Position numbers and translations under genes: made by a program. A stretch of 64,000 nucleotides of DNA, from positions 124,001 to 188,000 of the forward strand of contig NZ_JAQFWP010000002.1 in NCBI RefSeq assembly GCF_027706745.1. Direction: 5' to 3'. This DNA comes from Nocardiopsis suaedae. Lineage in GTDB: Bacteria > Actinomycetota > Actinomycetes > Streptosporangiales > Streptosporangiaceae. Positions 14,362 to 23,451 of this stretch are shown piece after piece (positions within the stretch are counted from its first letter, which is position 1; each line of letters begins with the position of its first letter). The notes under the pieces were generated by a model. That model ran no database searches and was not told the DNA's origin. It saw only the letters and a list, made by a program, of their open reading frames with translations.

Positions 14362-15123
14362 TCAGCCGAAGTCGGGGCGCCGCTTCTCCGTGAAGGCGGC
14401 GACGCCCTCGGCGAAGTCGGGGCTGGCGTACCCGTGGTCGTACAGCCTGCGCACCTCGTCGTCCTCGTCGTCGGCGCCGTCCTGGATCCGGTTCACGATG
14501 GCCTTCACGGCGCGGACCGTCACCTGCGAGCGCTCGGCGATGGTCCCCGCCAGCTCGGCGACGCGGGCGTCGAGGTCGTCGGCGACCTCGTTCACCAATC
14601 CGATGCGCAGCGCCTGGTCGGCGTCGAGCTGCTCCCCGGTGAACAGGATCTGCTTCGCCCAGGCCGGTCCCACCAGGTCCGCGAGCCGCTTGGTGGGCCG
14701 GTGGGTGTAGACCACGCCCAGCTTGGCCGGAGTGATCGCCATCCGCGCGTCCCGCGCGGCGACGCGCATGTCGCAGGCCACCGCCAGCTCGCACCCGCCG
14801 CCGATGCAGAACCCGCGCACGGCGGCGATCGTCGGCTTGGGGAACGACGCGACGGCCGCCTCGGCGGCGTCGGTGACCTCGTTGAAGCGGCGCCCGGCGG
14901 CCGGGGTCCGGAGCGCGGCCAGCTCTCCGATGTCGGCGCCCGCGGAGAAGTGCGCGCCGCCGCGCAGCACCAGCACCCTGACGCTCGCGTCGTCGGCCGC
15001 CTTGCCCAGCAGCGCCGGGATCGACGACCACATCTCCACGGTCATGGCGTTGCGCTTGGATGGGCGGTCGAAGGTCAGCGACGCCACCGGGCCGTCGACG
15101 TCGAGGCGCACATGATCACTCAT
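14362..15123 (-). CDS. Enoyl-CoA hydratase/isomerase (crotonase) family protein
   Basis: A 253-residue crotonase fold. Oxyanion-hole segments are HFSAGADI and FCIGGGCELA. The positions that carry the two catalytic glutamates in classical hydratases appear changed: the loop reads ITPAKLGVVYTHR instead of PE-x2-LG, and KQILFTGE has Gln where Glu is expected. It may be a crotonase of different activity (isomerase, decarboxylase or lyase). Its start overlaps the end of the upstream LysR gene by 8 bases, so the two are translationally coupled. Its 3' end abuts the SDR gene. Confidence 0.82.
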   Translation of the reverse strand: MSDHVRLDVDGPVASLTFDRPSKRNAMTVEMWSSIPALLGKAADDASVRVLVLRGGAHFSAGADIGELAALRTPAAGRRFNEVTDAAEAAVASFPKPTIAAVRGFCIGGGCELAVACDMRVAARDARMAITPAKLGVVYTHRPTKRLADLVGPAWAKQILFTGEQLDADQALRIGLVNEVADDLDARVAELAGTIAERSQVTVRAVKAIVNRIQDGADDEDDEVRRLYDHGYASPDFAEGVAAFTEKRRPDFG

Positions 15124-16051
15124 CCCCGACAGTATGCAGGGCCCACGCGCCGTGTGATCGGGCGGCCTCCTCCCGCAGCGCGTCCACCAGGGTCCGCACG
15201 TGGGGCAGGTCGCGGTGGCCCAGCGTGGCGGTGCCGAAGTGGCGGACCGGGGCGGGGTGCGCGAGGGGGACCGTGCGCAGGCCCGGGATGTCCGGGGCGA
15301 GGGCGATGGAGGGCACCAGCGAGATCCCCATGCCCGCGGCCACCAGGGAGCGCGCGAAGAAGTAGTCGGTGGTCGACCCGCGGATCTCCGGCTCGAACCC
15401 GGCCTGCTCGGCGTAGCGGCGCAGGTAGGCCGCGGTCTTCAGGCACCCCAGCACCCACGGCTCGCCCGCCAGCTCGGCCGGGTCCAGCTCGTCCCGGTCG
15501 GCCAGCGGGTGCCCCTCGGGCAGCACGACGTGCAGCGGGTCGTCCAGCAGCCCCGTCCACGCCAGCCCGTGGTCCGGCCCCACCCGGCCGGGCAGTGGGC
15601 CGTCGAAGCGGTAGGCCAGCGCCAGGTCGACCGCGCCCTGCCGGACCAGCGGCAGGCTCGCCTCGGGCTCGGCCTCGCGGATGTGCACCTCGGCGTCGGG
15701 GTGGGCGGCGGTGAGCCGCGCCAGCGCGCCCGGCAGCAGCAGGCGGCCGCCGCTGGTGAAGGTGGCGACGGTGATCCGGGTGCGGCCCCCGGCCAGCCGG
15801 TCGACCTGGCGCCGGGCGTGCTCCAGCTCGGCGGCGACCGACTCGGCGGCCCCCACCATGACCCGGCCGGCCCGGGTCAGCGTGACCCCGCGGGTGCTGC
15901 GCTCCACCACCCGCGCGCCCAGGCTCCGCTCCAGCGCGGCCACGTGCTGGGAGACCGCCGAAGGGGTGAGCCGCAGGGCAGACGCGGCCCGGTTGAAGCT
16001 GCCGTGCTCGGCCACGGCCCGCAGCACGCGCAGGCGCTGGACGTCGATCAA
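15116..16051 (-). CDS. LysR family transcriptional regulator
   Basis: A 311-residue LTTR. The winged HTH occupies residues ~1-60 (LRVLRAVAEHGSFNRAASAL, then SAVSQHVAALE), a linker helix follows, and the periplasmic-binding-like effector domain starts near residue 88 (TRITVATFTSGGRLLL). It starts with TTG at 16051, supported by AAGGGG seven bases upstream. It overlaps the crotonase by 8 bases and probably regulates it or the divergent epimerase/aldo-keto reductase pair starting at 16122. The effector is not predictable. Confidence 0.88.
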   Translation of the reverse strand: MIDVQRLRVLRAVAEHGSFNRAASALRLTPSAVSQHVAALERSLGARVVERSTRGVTLTRAGRVMVGAAESVAAELEHARRQVDRLAGGRTRITVATFTSGGRLLLPGALARLTAAHPDAEVHIREAEPEASLPLVRQGAVDLALAYRFDGPLPGRVGPDHGLAWTGLLDDPLHVVLPEGHPLADRDELDPAELAGEPWVLGCLKTAAYLRRYAEQAGFEPEIRGSTTDYFFARSLVAAGMGISLVPSIALAPDIPGLRTVPLAHPAPVRHFGTATLGHRDLPHVRTLVDALREEAARSHGAWALHTVGDE

Positions 16052-16121
16052 CAGTTCCCCTTAATACATGACCAGTAAGTGGGCACTTCTGCTGGGGACG
16101 CTAGGCCGTGACGATGGGGGC

Positions 16122-17069
16122 ATGCAAGAGATCTGCGTCATCGGCGGAAGCCGCTATTTCGGCAAGCTCACGGTGGAGCGCCTGCTCGGCGCCGGGCACC
16201 GGGTCACCGTGGTGAACAGGGGGGCGACCGCGCCGCCCGCCGGTACCGGGCACGTCGTCGCCGACCGGAACGACGAACGGGCGCTCGATGCGGCGCTCGG
16301 CGCCCGCACCTTCGACGCCGTGATCGACCAGGTCTGCTACACGCCCGTGCAGGCCGCGATCGCCGCGCGCGTGTTCGGCGGCCGCGCCCGCCGCTATGTC
16401 ATGGCCTCCACGATCGAGGTGTACAACCCGGCGAGCGGTGACATCCCCGCCCTCCCGGACGGCGAGCCCGTGCCGGAGGAGGCCATCGACCCCGCCACAT
16501 GGGCGGTCCACCCCGACCGGCCCTGGCACGACATGGCCTACCTGGAACCGCACTACGGGGAGGGAAAGCGCCAGACGGAGGCCGTGTTCACCCGCGCCGA
16601 CGCGTTCGCGTTCGCCTCCGTGCGCTGCGCCCATGTCCTGGGCGGCGGCGAGCGGGAGTTCACGGGACGCCTGGCGCATTACGTCGAGCGCATCGCCAGG
16701 GGCGAGGAGGTCGTCGTGCACGAGGGGGCGCGGCCGTCGGTCTTCATCCACTACGAGGAGATGGCCGAGCTGATGGTGTGGGCGGCGACCGCCGCCGACT
16801 TCACCGGGCCGGTCAACGCCTGCTCCGACGGGGCGCTCGACGCGCGCGCTCTGGGGGCCGCCATCGCGGGCCAGGTGGGCCAGGAGCCCGTGTACAAGGT
16901 CGTGCCTGTGGGGGAGGAGGCGTCGCCGTTCTCGTTCGACCGCCACTATGCGATGAGCAACGCCCGCGCCAAGGGGCTGGGGTTCTCGTTCTCGCACACG
17001 GACGACTGGCTGCCCGGTGCCATCGCTGAGGCGGTCGGGGCCTACTCCGCCTCCTTCTCCGCCGTCTGA
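16122..17069 (+). CDS. NAD-dependent epimerase/dehydratase family protein (extended SDR)
   Basis: A 315-residue extended SDR. The cofactor loop is at the very N-terminus (ICVIGGSRYFGKL), followed by VVNRG, which suits binding the adenine ribose. VIDQVCYTP and MASTIEVYNP give the central strands, and YGEGKRQTE supplies Tyr-x3-Lys. The GGSRYFG variant is common in atypical family members that act on nucleotide- or isoprenoid-linked substrates. The ATG at 16122 is selected because it begins the nucleotide loop as usual. An aldo/keto reductase follows after 28 bases, probably in the same operon, and LysR is divergent. Confidence 0.8.
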   Translation: MQEICVIGGSRYFGKLTVERLLGAGHRVTVVNRGATAPPAGTGHVVADRNDERALDAALGARTFDAVIDQVCYTPVQAAIAARVFGGRARRYVMASTIEVYNPASGDIPALPDGEPVPEEAIDPATWAVHPDRPWHDMAYLEPHYGEGKRQTEAVFTRADAFAFASVRCAHVLGGGEREFTGRLAHYVERIARGEEVVVHEGARPSVFIHYEEMAELMVWAATAADFTGPVNACSDGALDARALGAAIAGQVGQEPVYKVVPVGEEASPFSFDRHYAMSNARAKGLGFSFSHTDDWLPGAIAEAVGAYSASFSAV

Positions 17070-17097
17070 GCCGCTTCGAAAGATCTGAAGGGTCGTC

Positions 17098-17967
17098 ATG
17101 CGCTACCGCACCATCGGACAGCAGACCGTCAGCGCCATCGGCCTGGGGGCGATGCCGCTGTCGATCGAGAACCGGCCGGACGAGAAGCGCGCCGTCGCCA
17201 CCGTCCACGCCGCACTGGACGCCGGTGTCACGCTCATCGACACCGCCGACAGCTACCACTGGCACGCCGGGGAGACGGGGCACAACGAGCTCTTGGTGGC
17301 GCGCGCCCTTGCGCGCTATGGGGGCGACACCTCCGGGGTCCTGGTGGCGACCAAGGGGGGCCGTGGTCGGCCGGGCGATGGGAGTTGGACGGTCGACGGC
17401 AGCCCCGATCACCTCAAGCGCGCGGCGGAGGCGTCCCTCAAACGCCTGGGGACCGATGCGATCGGCCTCTACCAGCTGCACAAGCCCGACCCCGAGGTGC
17501 CGTGGGCGGAGTCCGCGGGGGCGTTGCGGGACCTGCTCGATGCCGGGACGATCCGGGCGGCGGGCATCTCGAACGTGACCACGGACCAGATCGCCGAGGC
17601 GCACGGAATCCTCGGCGACGGGCTGGTCTCCGTGCAGAACCGCTATTCGCCCGCGGTGCGCGACAGTGAGGCGGAGCTGCGGCTGTGCGAGCGCCTGGGG
17701 CTGGCGTTCCTGCCCTGGAGCCCTCTGGGCGGTATCTCCCGCAGCTCCCTTGAGGGGGCGTCGGGGGCGACGTCGGAGGGCACGCCCTTCCACCGGGTCG
17801 CGTCCGAACGCGGAATCAGCCCGCAACAGGTGGCGCTGGCCTGGCTGCTGGCGCGATCGCCGGTGATGGTTCCGATCCCGGGGGCGGGGCGCCCGGCCTC
17901 GATCCGCGACTCGGCGAAGGCGCCGGGCGTGGAGCTGGCGGCGGAGGAGCTCGCGCGGCTGGAGTGA
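17098..17967 (+). CDS. Aldo/keto reductase
   Basis: A 289-residue TIM-barrel oxidoreductase. The catalytic tetrad is visible: Asp and Tyr in LIDTADSYHW, Lys in VATKGGRG and His in YQLHKPDPEVPW. FLPWSPLGG and MVPIPGAGRPASIRDS form the late NADPH-binding region. GAAGGG precedes the ATG. Together with the upstream epimerase-like gene it may form a two-step redox pair on a sugar or other carbonyl, but the substrate is not evident. Confidence 0.88.
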   Translation: MRYRTIGQQTVSAIGLGAMPLSIENRPDEKRAVATVHAALDAGVTLIDTADSYHWHAGETGHNELLVARALARYGGDTSGVLVATKGGRGRPGDGSWTVDGSPDHLKRAAEASLKRLGTDAIGLYQLHKPDPEVPWAESAGALRDLLDAGTIRAAGISNVTTDQIAEAHGILGDGLVSVQNRYSPAVRDSEAELRLCERLGLAFLPWSPLGGISRSSLEGASGATSEGTPFHRVASERGISPQQVALAWLLARSPVMVPIPGAGRPASIRDSAKAPGVELAAEELARLE

Positions 17968-18028
17968 TGACCGGGGCCGGGGCTGCCGTGCGACGTCCAG
18001 GGTGACCTGGGGCGCCTGCGGGCACCCC

Positions 18029-18057
18029 TTGGCGGGCAAGCGCTTTCCAGCTAGGGT
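18029..18057 (+). promoter_or_regulatory. Promoter with LacI-like operator upstream of the pectin lyase
   Basis: -35 TTGGCG (18029-18034) and -10 TAGGGT (18052-18057) are spaced by 17 bp. The spacer holds the near-palindrome GGCAAGCGCTTTCC (18035-18048; six of seven pairs match) centred on AGC|GCT, the core of LacI-family operators that control carbohydrate genes in actinomycetes. It would repress the PL11 lyase at 18093. Confidence 0.6.
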
Positions 18058-18092
18058 GTGGCCTCCTTGCGTCGTGAGAGGGAGGTGCGCCC

Positions 18093-20372
18093 GTGACCTG
18101 CAGGGCGTGGGTGTCCCGAGGGCTCGTCGGCCTGGTCGGCGGGGTGTCCGCACTGGTGGTGCTCGGAGGTTCCGGTGTCGCCGCCGCCGATCCGGGGCCG
18201 CAGGGGCCGCCGGGTCGGGAGTCCGGGCCGCGGCTGGAGGCGCTCGACCGTGGCGTCGTCGCGGTCGCCACCTCGGAAGGCGTTTTCCTGAGCTGGCGGA
18301 TGCTGGGCGGCGAGGCCACCGGCCGCACCGGTGCGGGCCTGGAGGGGCCCGCGTTCGACGTGTACCGGGACGGGGAGCGGATCGCCACCGTCGAGGACAG
18401 CACCAACCACCTGGACGAGGGCGGCGACCCCGGGGCCGCCTACGCGGTCGCGCCCGCCGGGGCGGGCGGGCCCGAGGGGGAGGCCGCCGTCTGGGCCGAC
18501 GGCCACGGCACGATCCCGCTGCGCAAACCCGAGGGCGGGACCACCCCGGCGGGGGAGGAGTACGGGTACACCGCCAACGACGCCTCCGTCGGCGACATGG
18601 ACGGCGACGGGCGCTACGAGGTCGTCGTCAAGTGGGACCCGACCAACTCCAAGGACGTCTCGCAGAAGGGCTACACCGGCCCCGCCTACATCGACACCTA
18701 CACTCTCGACGGCGAGCTGCTCCACCGCATCGACCTCGGCGTGAACATCCGCGCGGGAGCCCACTACACGCAGTTCACCGTGTACGACCTCGACGGCGAC
18801 GGCCGGTCCGAGATCATGCTCAAGACCGCGCCCGGGACGCGCAGCACCTCCTACGGCGAGGACGGCCGGCCGACGGGGTCGGACTCCATCACCCTGCCGA
18901 AGAAGGACCGCAAGGCCGGGTACACGCACGAGGACGACTACCGGATGAGCGCCGATGACTACCGCGGCCACCTCGCGGACATGTTCCTCGGCTGGCACCG
19001 CCACTCCGAGGTGAGGAAGGGGAACTGGCCGGCGACGGTGGAGGAGGCGCTGGGGGAGGAGCCCCGGTACGACTACCCGCTGGAGCGCGAGGACGCCGAA
19101 GCCCTGGCGGACCACTTCATCGACGACTACGCCCCCTCGCGCAGCGAGCGCAACGACCTGCGGGCGTTCGAGGGGTTCGTGCTGGACGGCCCCGAGTACC
19201 TGACCGTCTTCGACGGCGAGTCGGGCGAGGAGCTGGACACCGTCCGCTACGAGCCCGGCCGGGGCGACGACGGGCTCCTGTGGGGCGACTACGCGATGTC
19301 GCGGATCGAGCCCGGGAACCGTGTCGACCGGTTCCTGTCCGGCGTGGCCTACCTGGACGGGGAGAACCCTTCGGCCATCTTCGCCCGGGGCTACTACACG
19401 CGTTCCACCGTGGCGGCCTACGACTTCGACGGCAAGAAGATCCGTAAGCGCTGGCTCGCCGACAGCGGACACGTCCCCATGGACAACCCGTTCAACGCCG
19501 CCCCGCACGGCAAGGACGGCTCCGACCCGAGGATGGGCGCGCTGGCGAGTCAGGGCTTCCACTCCCTGAGCGCGGCGGACGTCGACGGCGACGGGCGACA
19601 GGAGATCGTCTACGGGGCGGCGACCCTGGACGACAACGGGTCGCTGCTCTACTCCTCGACCGAGGACGGGACGAAGTTCGGCCACGGCGACGCGATGCAC
19701 GTGGGCGACTTCGACCAGAGCCGGGACGGCCTGGAGATCTGGACGGTTCACGAGGACACGTCGGCCCCGTACGGCTACGTCATGCGCGACGCGGCCACCG
19801 GGGAGGTGCTCTTCGGCGGCCGCACAGGGGCCGACACCGGCCGCGGCATGGTCGGCGACGTCGACCCGGACGTGCCCGGCGTCGAGGCGTGGTCCTCGGT
19901 CAGCTTCGACGGTGACCGGACGGGTCTGTGGAGCGCCGACGGGGAGTACCTCGGGGAGGAGACCCCGGGGACGAACATGAGCATCCGCTGGGCCGCGGAC
20001 ATGACCACGCAGGTGGTCGAGGGCCGGGCCACCGGCGACGGCGCGGAGCCTCCCCGCATCGAGGACTGGGGGCGGGGGACGCTGCTCACCGCCGAGGGAG
20101 CGCTGACCAACAACGGGACCAAGGGCAACCCGGCGCTGGTGGCCGACATCGTCGGCGACTGGCGGGAGGAGCTGCTGGTGCGGACGGAGGACAGCTCGGC
20201 GCTGCGGATCTACACCGGCACGGAGGTGACCGACCGGAAGCTGTACACGCTCATGCACGACCCGCAGTACCGCGTCGGCGTGGCCGCCCAGCAGACCGCG
20301 TACAACCAGCCCGCCCACCCGTCGTTCCCCCTGGCCTCGGACACCGACTGGGAGCAGGTGCCGTTGCCCTGA
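18093..20372 (+). CDS. Secreted rhamnogalacturonan lyase, polysaccharide lyase family 11
   Basis: A 759-residue enzyme. A signal peptide (VSRGLVGLVGGVSALVVLGG, cut after AAA) directs export. An N-terminal beta-sandwich (VVAVATSEGVFLSWRML) is followed by the PL11 eight-bladed propeller: GDMDGDGRYEVVVKWD, YDLDGDGRSEIMLK and ADVDGDGRQEIVYGA are calcium-binding blade motifs. PL11 cleaves the rhamnose-galacturonate backbone of pectin by beta-elimination. The length fits a single catalytic module without a carbohydrate-binding domain. GTG at 18093 follows GGAGGTGC. A LacI-like operator lies in the promoter. No uptake or debranching genes adjoin it, so it appears to be a lone secreted pectinase. Confidence 0.9.
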   Translation: MTCRAWVSRGLVGLVGGVSALVVLGGSGVAAADPGPQGPPGRESGPRLEALDRGVVAVATSEGVFLSWRMLGGEATGRTGAGLEGPAFDVYRDGERIATVEDSTNHLDEGGDPGAAYAVAPAGAGGPEGEAAVWADGHGTIPLRKPEGGTTPAGEEYGYTANDASVGDMDGDGRYEVVVKWDPTNSKDVSQKGYTGPAYIDTYTLDGELLHRIDLGVNIRAGAHYTQFTVYDLDGDGRSEIMLKTAPGTRSTSYGEDGRPTGSDSITLPKKDRKAGYTHEDDYRMSADDYRGHLADMFLGWHRHSEVRKGNWPATVEEALGEEPRYDYPLEREDAEALADHFIDDYAPSRSERNDLRAFEGFVLDGPEYLTVFDGESGEELDTVRYEPGRGDDGLLWGDYAMSRIEPGNRVDRFLSGVAYLDGENPSAIFARGYYTRSTVAAYDFDGKKIRKRWLADSGHVPMDNPFNAAPHGKDGSDPRMGALASQGFHSLSAADVDGDGRQEIVYGAATLDDNGSLLYSSTEDGTKFGHGDAMHVGDFDQSRDGLEIWTVHEDTSAPYGYVMRDAATGEVLFGGRTGADTGRGMVGDVDPDVPGVEAWSSVSFDGDRTGLWSADGEYLGEETPGTNMSIRWAADMTTQVVEGRATGDGAEPPRIEDWGRGTLLTAEGALTNNGTKGNPALVADIVGDWREELLVRTEDSSALRIYTGTEVTDRKLYTLMHDPQYRVGVAAQQTAYNQPAHPSFPLASDTDWEQVPLP

Positions 20373-20413
20373 CTGCCCCGTGTCGACGGTTCCGCGTAGA
20401 GGGGTGATGCGTT

Positions 20414-20478
20414 GCTCTCGGGAGGGCGGTCCTCTCCGGCCCTATGGCGGCGGGTATTCGGCCGGCTCTCCCGAGAGC
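20414..20478. terminator. Bidirectional long-stem hairpin after the pectin lyase
   Basis: Perfect 11-bp arms GCTCTCGGGAG (20414-20424) and CTCCCGAGAGC (20468-20478) enclose a 43-base loop. It lies between the convergent lyase and CGNR genes and is the likely shared terminator. Confidence 0.6.
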
Positions 20479-20486
20479 GACAAGGG

Positions 20487-21080
20487 CTACCCCTGCACCG
20501 CCTGCTTGCGCGCGTACGCGCGCGCGGCCCTGGCGCGGTCGCCGCAGCGGGTGGAGCACCAGTGCCGCCGTGGGTGGGTCCGGACGAGGTAGCGGTCGCA
20601 CGGCGGCGACCCGCAGGCGGTGAGCCGATCGGCCTCGGGGGAGGTGAGGAGCTCGGCGACATTGTCGGCGAGCGCCGCGAGGGCGTGGTCGACCGCCTGG
20701 TCGATCGGGTGCGCGGCGGAACGGTGCAGGCCGTGCTCGGGGTCCCACGCCAGAAGCGCCGCGGAGGGCACCTTGGTCATGGCGGCGTTGACGGCGCCGA
20801 CCGCCTGGGCGGGGGCGGGGACCCCGTCGATTCGGGCGGCGATGAGGGCGCGGATATGCTCCCGGAGGTCCCGCATGCGTGAGGCGCACGGCTCATAGAG
20901 GACGATGTCCGGCGACGCGAGGCCGCGCTCGACCAACCACCGCGCCGCATCCCCGGGACCCCCGAGAAGGTCGACCCGCTTCCCTCCGGGGAGGCTGACG
21001 GCACTGTTGGCGAAGTCGAGCGCCGAATACAGCTCCGCCCCAGGAGCGGGCGAGATCGTCGAGGTGTCAGTGTCCTCCAT
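20487..21080 (-). CDS. CGNR zinc-finger (ABATE-type) putative regulator
   Basis: A 197-residue protein. The N-terminal stress-type domain begins LYSALDFANSAVSLPGGKRVD, and the C-terminal CGNR finger reads CGSPPCDRYLV, then RRHWCSTRCGDRARAARAY, with four metal-binding cysteines and a basic tail. Such proteins are putative transcription regulators of actinobacteria. ATG at 21080 is chosen because GAGGTGC precedes it; another ATG three codons earlier is possible. The divergent gene at 21181 (propeller membrane protein) may be its target. Confidence 0.85.
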   Translation of the reverse strand: MEDTDTSTISPAPGAELYSALDFANSAVSLPGGKRVDLLGGPGDAARWLVERGLASPDIVLYEPCASRMRDLREHIRALIAARIDGVPAPAQAVGAVNAAMTKVPSAALLAWDPEHGLHRSAAHPIDQAVDHALAALADNVAELLTSPEADRLTACGSPPCDRYLVRTHPRRHWCSTRCGDRARAARAYARKQAVQG

Positions 21081-21180
21081 GCACCTCATGCTAGAAGCCG
21101 CGTACAGCCCGGCCCGGTTCGGGCGGAGCGCGTCACTCCCAGTACTCTGCCGATCGCTGATCCGGAGTAAAGGAGTGTGA

Positions 21181-23451
21181 ATGGGCGACGCGAGCGGCAC
21201 GGAAGGCGGCGAGGAGAGACCTGCCGGTTTCACAGACGGGGCAGGCGGGGCAGCCGTGGGAGACGCCGGAGTCTCTTCCCTCGTAGATTCGCCGAAGGCT
21301 CTGATCAAACGCGTCTTCTCCGTCTACCGCGACAACCTGTGGGCGCTGATCGTCACGGCCGGGATTCCTGTCGCCCCCATGGTCCTGCTGGTCCAGCCGC
21401 TGGACATCGCGTACGCGCGGGATGCGCTGTATGTGAACGGGGTCCTGGAGCCGATGGGGGAGCCGTCGGGGACGGTGCTGTGGGCGAGCGGAGTGGCCCT
21501 TCTCCTGTTCTTCCTAGCCAGCCCCATCCCCATGGGGGCCACGGTCCTTTTGGGCGGTGCGGCGCTGCTCGGACGGACGATCGGTGTGGTCGACGCCTGG
21601 CGGACGGCGCTGCGGCGCTACTTCGCCACGCTCACGTGGCAGCTTCTGCTAGTCGTCTTCACCGCGGCAGTGGTCGCCGGGGCCATCGGACTCGCCCTCA
21701 CCGACTCCACGATCTGGGGCATTGTGCCGGCGGTGCTGATCCCTGTAGTGGTGCTGCTTCCCACGCTGGCGGTCATGCTTCCGATCGCCCTGCTGGGAGG
21801 GGTCGGGCCGTGGCGGGGTCTCGCCGACGCCTGGAAATCGGGGAGGGGCCGCCGTGAAGTGCACCTGTGGTACGTCCTGGCCTCATTCGGCCTGGTCGCC
21901 GTACTGGGCGAGGGCCTTGAGCGGGGATTGGGCGCCACCGTCGGATGGGGGGACGGGCATCCCGCGATGCTGCTCCTCAGATTCCTCGCATCCGTGGTCC
22001 TATCCCCACTGGTGGTGCTCCTCATCTGTGCCCCCGCCGTCTACGACAAGGAGGGGCGCGGAACCTGGTCGCCGCTGGACCTCTCGCGCGCTGCCGAAGC
22101 GATTCCGAAGAGCCGCGAGACCCGCGAGGCGTGGGCCGGGCAGTGGCGTCGGCGAAAGGGCGCTCTCGTCGCCGTGGCGATCCTGCTTCCCGGCATTCTC
22201 ACACCCGCTGTCCGTTGGGTGGACCCGTTCGATACGCCGGTCGTCGCGCAATCCCCCGTGCGCTCAATCGAGGAAGAGGGCGAAGACGAGCGCTCTGTGG
22301 AGGTGATCGCGCAGGGCGACATCGATGGGAGTCCTGTCCTTGCAGTAAAGGACCGTAGCGAGGGCGGCCCCGCGATCGGCGTCGACGAGTGTGACCCCGA
22401 ATGCGGACCGTTGGTGCGGAGCGATGTCGAGGGGCGGTATGTGATGGCGCCTTCGGCGACGTTCGTCAACGACGGACTGATGAGTGTCGCCTGGGTCGAG
22501 AGGGCGTGGAGAGAGGAGGACTACTCCGCGCTCGCCGACAGCAACCTCGGCCTCGAAAGCCCTGGCCCTGAGTCCGGTGTCCGTCTTTGGCGCTGCACCG
22601 ACGTGTTCAGCTGTGAAGACGTGGACGGGGTACTGCTCCGGGTGTTCCAGGGAAGCTATTGGGGCACTTCCACGGCGGTCGAGCCTCTTGAAGACGGCGT
22701 GGTCGTCGCCTCTTATGTGGACGACGACGAACGGGTGACCGGAGGAGGGCTCCAAGCCCATGTATGCCGAGACGCAGAGTGCGAGGACCCGCAGACGATC
22801 CGCTTTCCCGACGAGCTGACGGCGAGTGGCGAGGTGGGCCGGTCCCTCGATGTCACCGCCACTCCTGGCGGAGGTTTCATGATCGCTGCGATGGACACGG
22901 CGTACGGTTCCCTGTCCCTCATCGCCTGTGCGGATGCCGAATGCGCCGAACCAGTGGTCACCGAGGTCTTCGGTGACCGCTTCCGCACGGGGGCGCCGCT
23001 GGACCGCCGACTGTTGGGGGTGGAGATCGAGCCCCGGCCGGGCGGTGCTCCCGTGGTCGCCTATCGGGATGTGCGAGACGGAACCGTCCACCTTCTCGAC
23101 TGCCACGACGGCGCGTGCACCGACTACGAGGACCGGGAGCTGACCGGTCCGGCGTGGGAGAGGCCCGCCCCGGGGCTCGCGGTCGACTCCCAGGGAAAGC
23201 CGCAGCTGACGGACTTCGACATGGAGAACCGGCGGCTGAGGCTCATCTCTTGCCTGGACGGCGGGTGCACGGACACGGAGCGGACCCACCTCAGCGTCCC
23301 CATGGACGAGGGCGCGCCAGGCTTCAGCCGGATCGCCCTGGACCGGCAGGACAGGCCCCGAATCGTCTGGGGAAGCGGTAGCGCAGGGGAGGACGCTGAG
23401 GAACTGGTGTGTTCGCGCCCTCTGTGCGGCGTGGAGCCTCAGAAGCCGTAG
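21181..23451 (+). CDS. Multi-pass membrane protein with extracytoplasmic cysteine-repeat propeller (paralogue)
   Basis: A 756-residue protein with the same plan as the gene at 8773-10725. Residues ~40-370 contain several membrane helices (LWALIVTAGIPVAPMVLLV, VLWASGVALLLFFLASP, WGIVPAVLIPVVVLLPTLAV), the last near LVAVAILLPGILTP. The exported part has seven cysteine pairs: CDPEC, CTDVFSC, CRDAEC, CADAEC, CHDGAC, CLDGGC and CSRPLC, separated by propeller-like strands (LDRQDRPRIVWG, VDSQGKPQLTDF). AAAGGAGTG precedes the ATG. Its last 13 bases overlap the convergent lipoprotein gene. Function unknown. Confidence 0.75.
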   Translation: MGDASGTEGGEERPAGFTDGAGGAAVGDAGVSSLVDSPKALIKRVFSVYRDNLWALIVTAGIPVAPMVLLVQPLDIAYARDALYVNGVLEPMGEPSGTVLWASGVALLLFFLASPIPMGATVLLGGAALLGRTIGVVDAWRTALRRYFATLTWQLLLVVFTAAVVAGAIGLALTDSTIWGIVPAVLIPVVVLLPTLAVMLPIALLGGVGPWRGLADAWKSGRGRREVHLWYVLASFGLVAVLGEGLERGLGATVGWGDGHPAMLLLRFLASVVLSPLVVLLICAPAVYDKEGRGTWSPLDLSRAAEAIPKSRETREAWAGQWRRRKGALVAVAILLPGILTPAVRWVDPFDTPVVAQSPVRSIEEEGEDERSVEVIAQGDIDGSPVLAVKDRSEGGPAIGVDECDPECGPLVRSDVEGRYVMAPSATFVNDGLMSVAWVERAWREEDYSALADSNLGLESPGPESGVRLWRCTDVFSCEDVDGVLLRVFQGSYWGTSTAVEPLEDGVVVASYVDDDERVTGGGLQAHVCRDAECEDPQTIRFPDELTASGEVGRSLDVTATPGGGFMIAAMDTAYGSLSLIACADAECAEPVVTEVFGDRFRTGAPLDRRLLGVEIEPRPGGAPVVAYRDVRDGTVHLLDCHDGACTDYEDRELTGPAWERPAPGLAVDSQGKPQLTDFDMENRRLRLISCLDGGCTDTERTHLSVPMDEGAPGFSRIALDRQDRPRIVWGSGSAGEDAEELVCSRPLCGVEPQKP

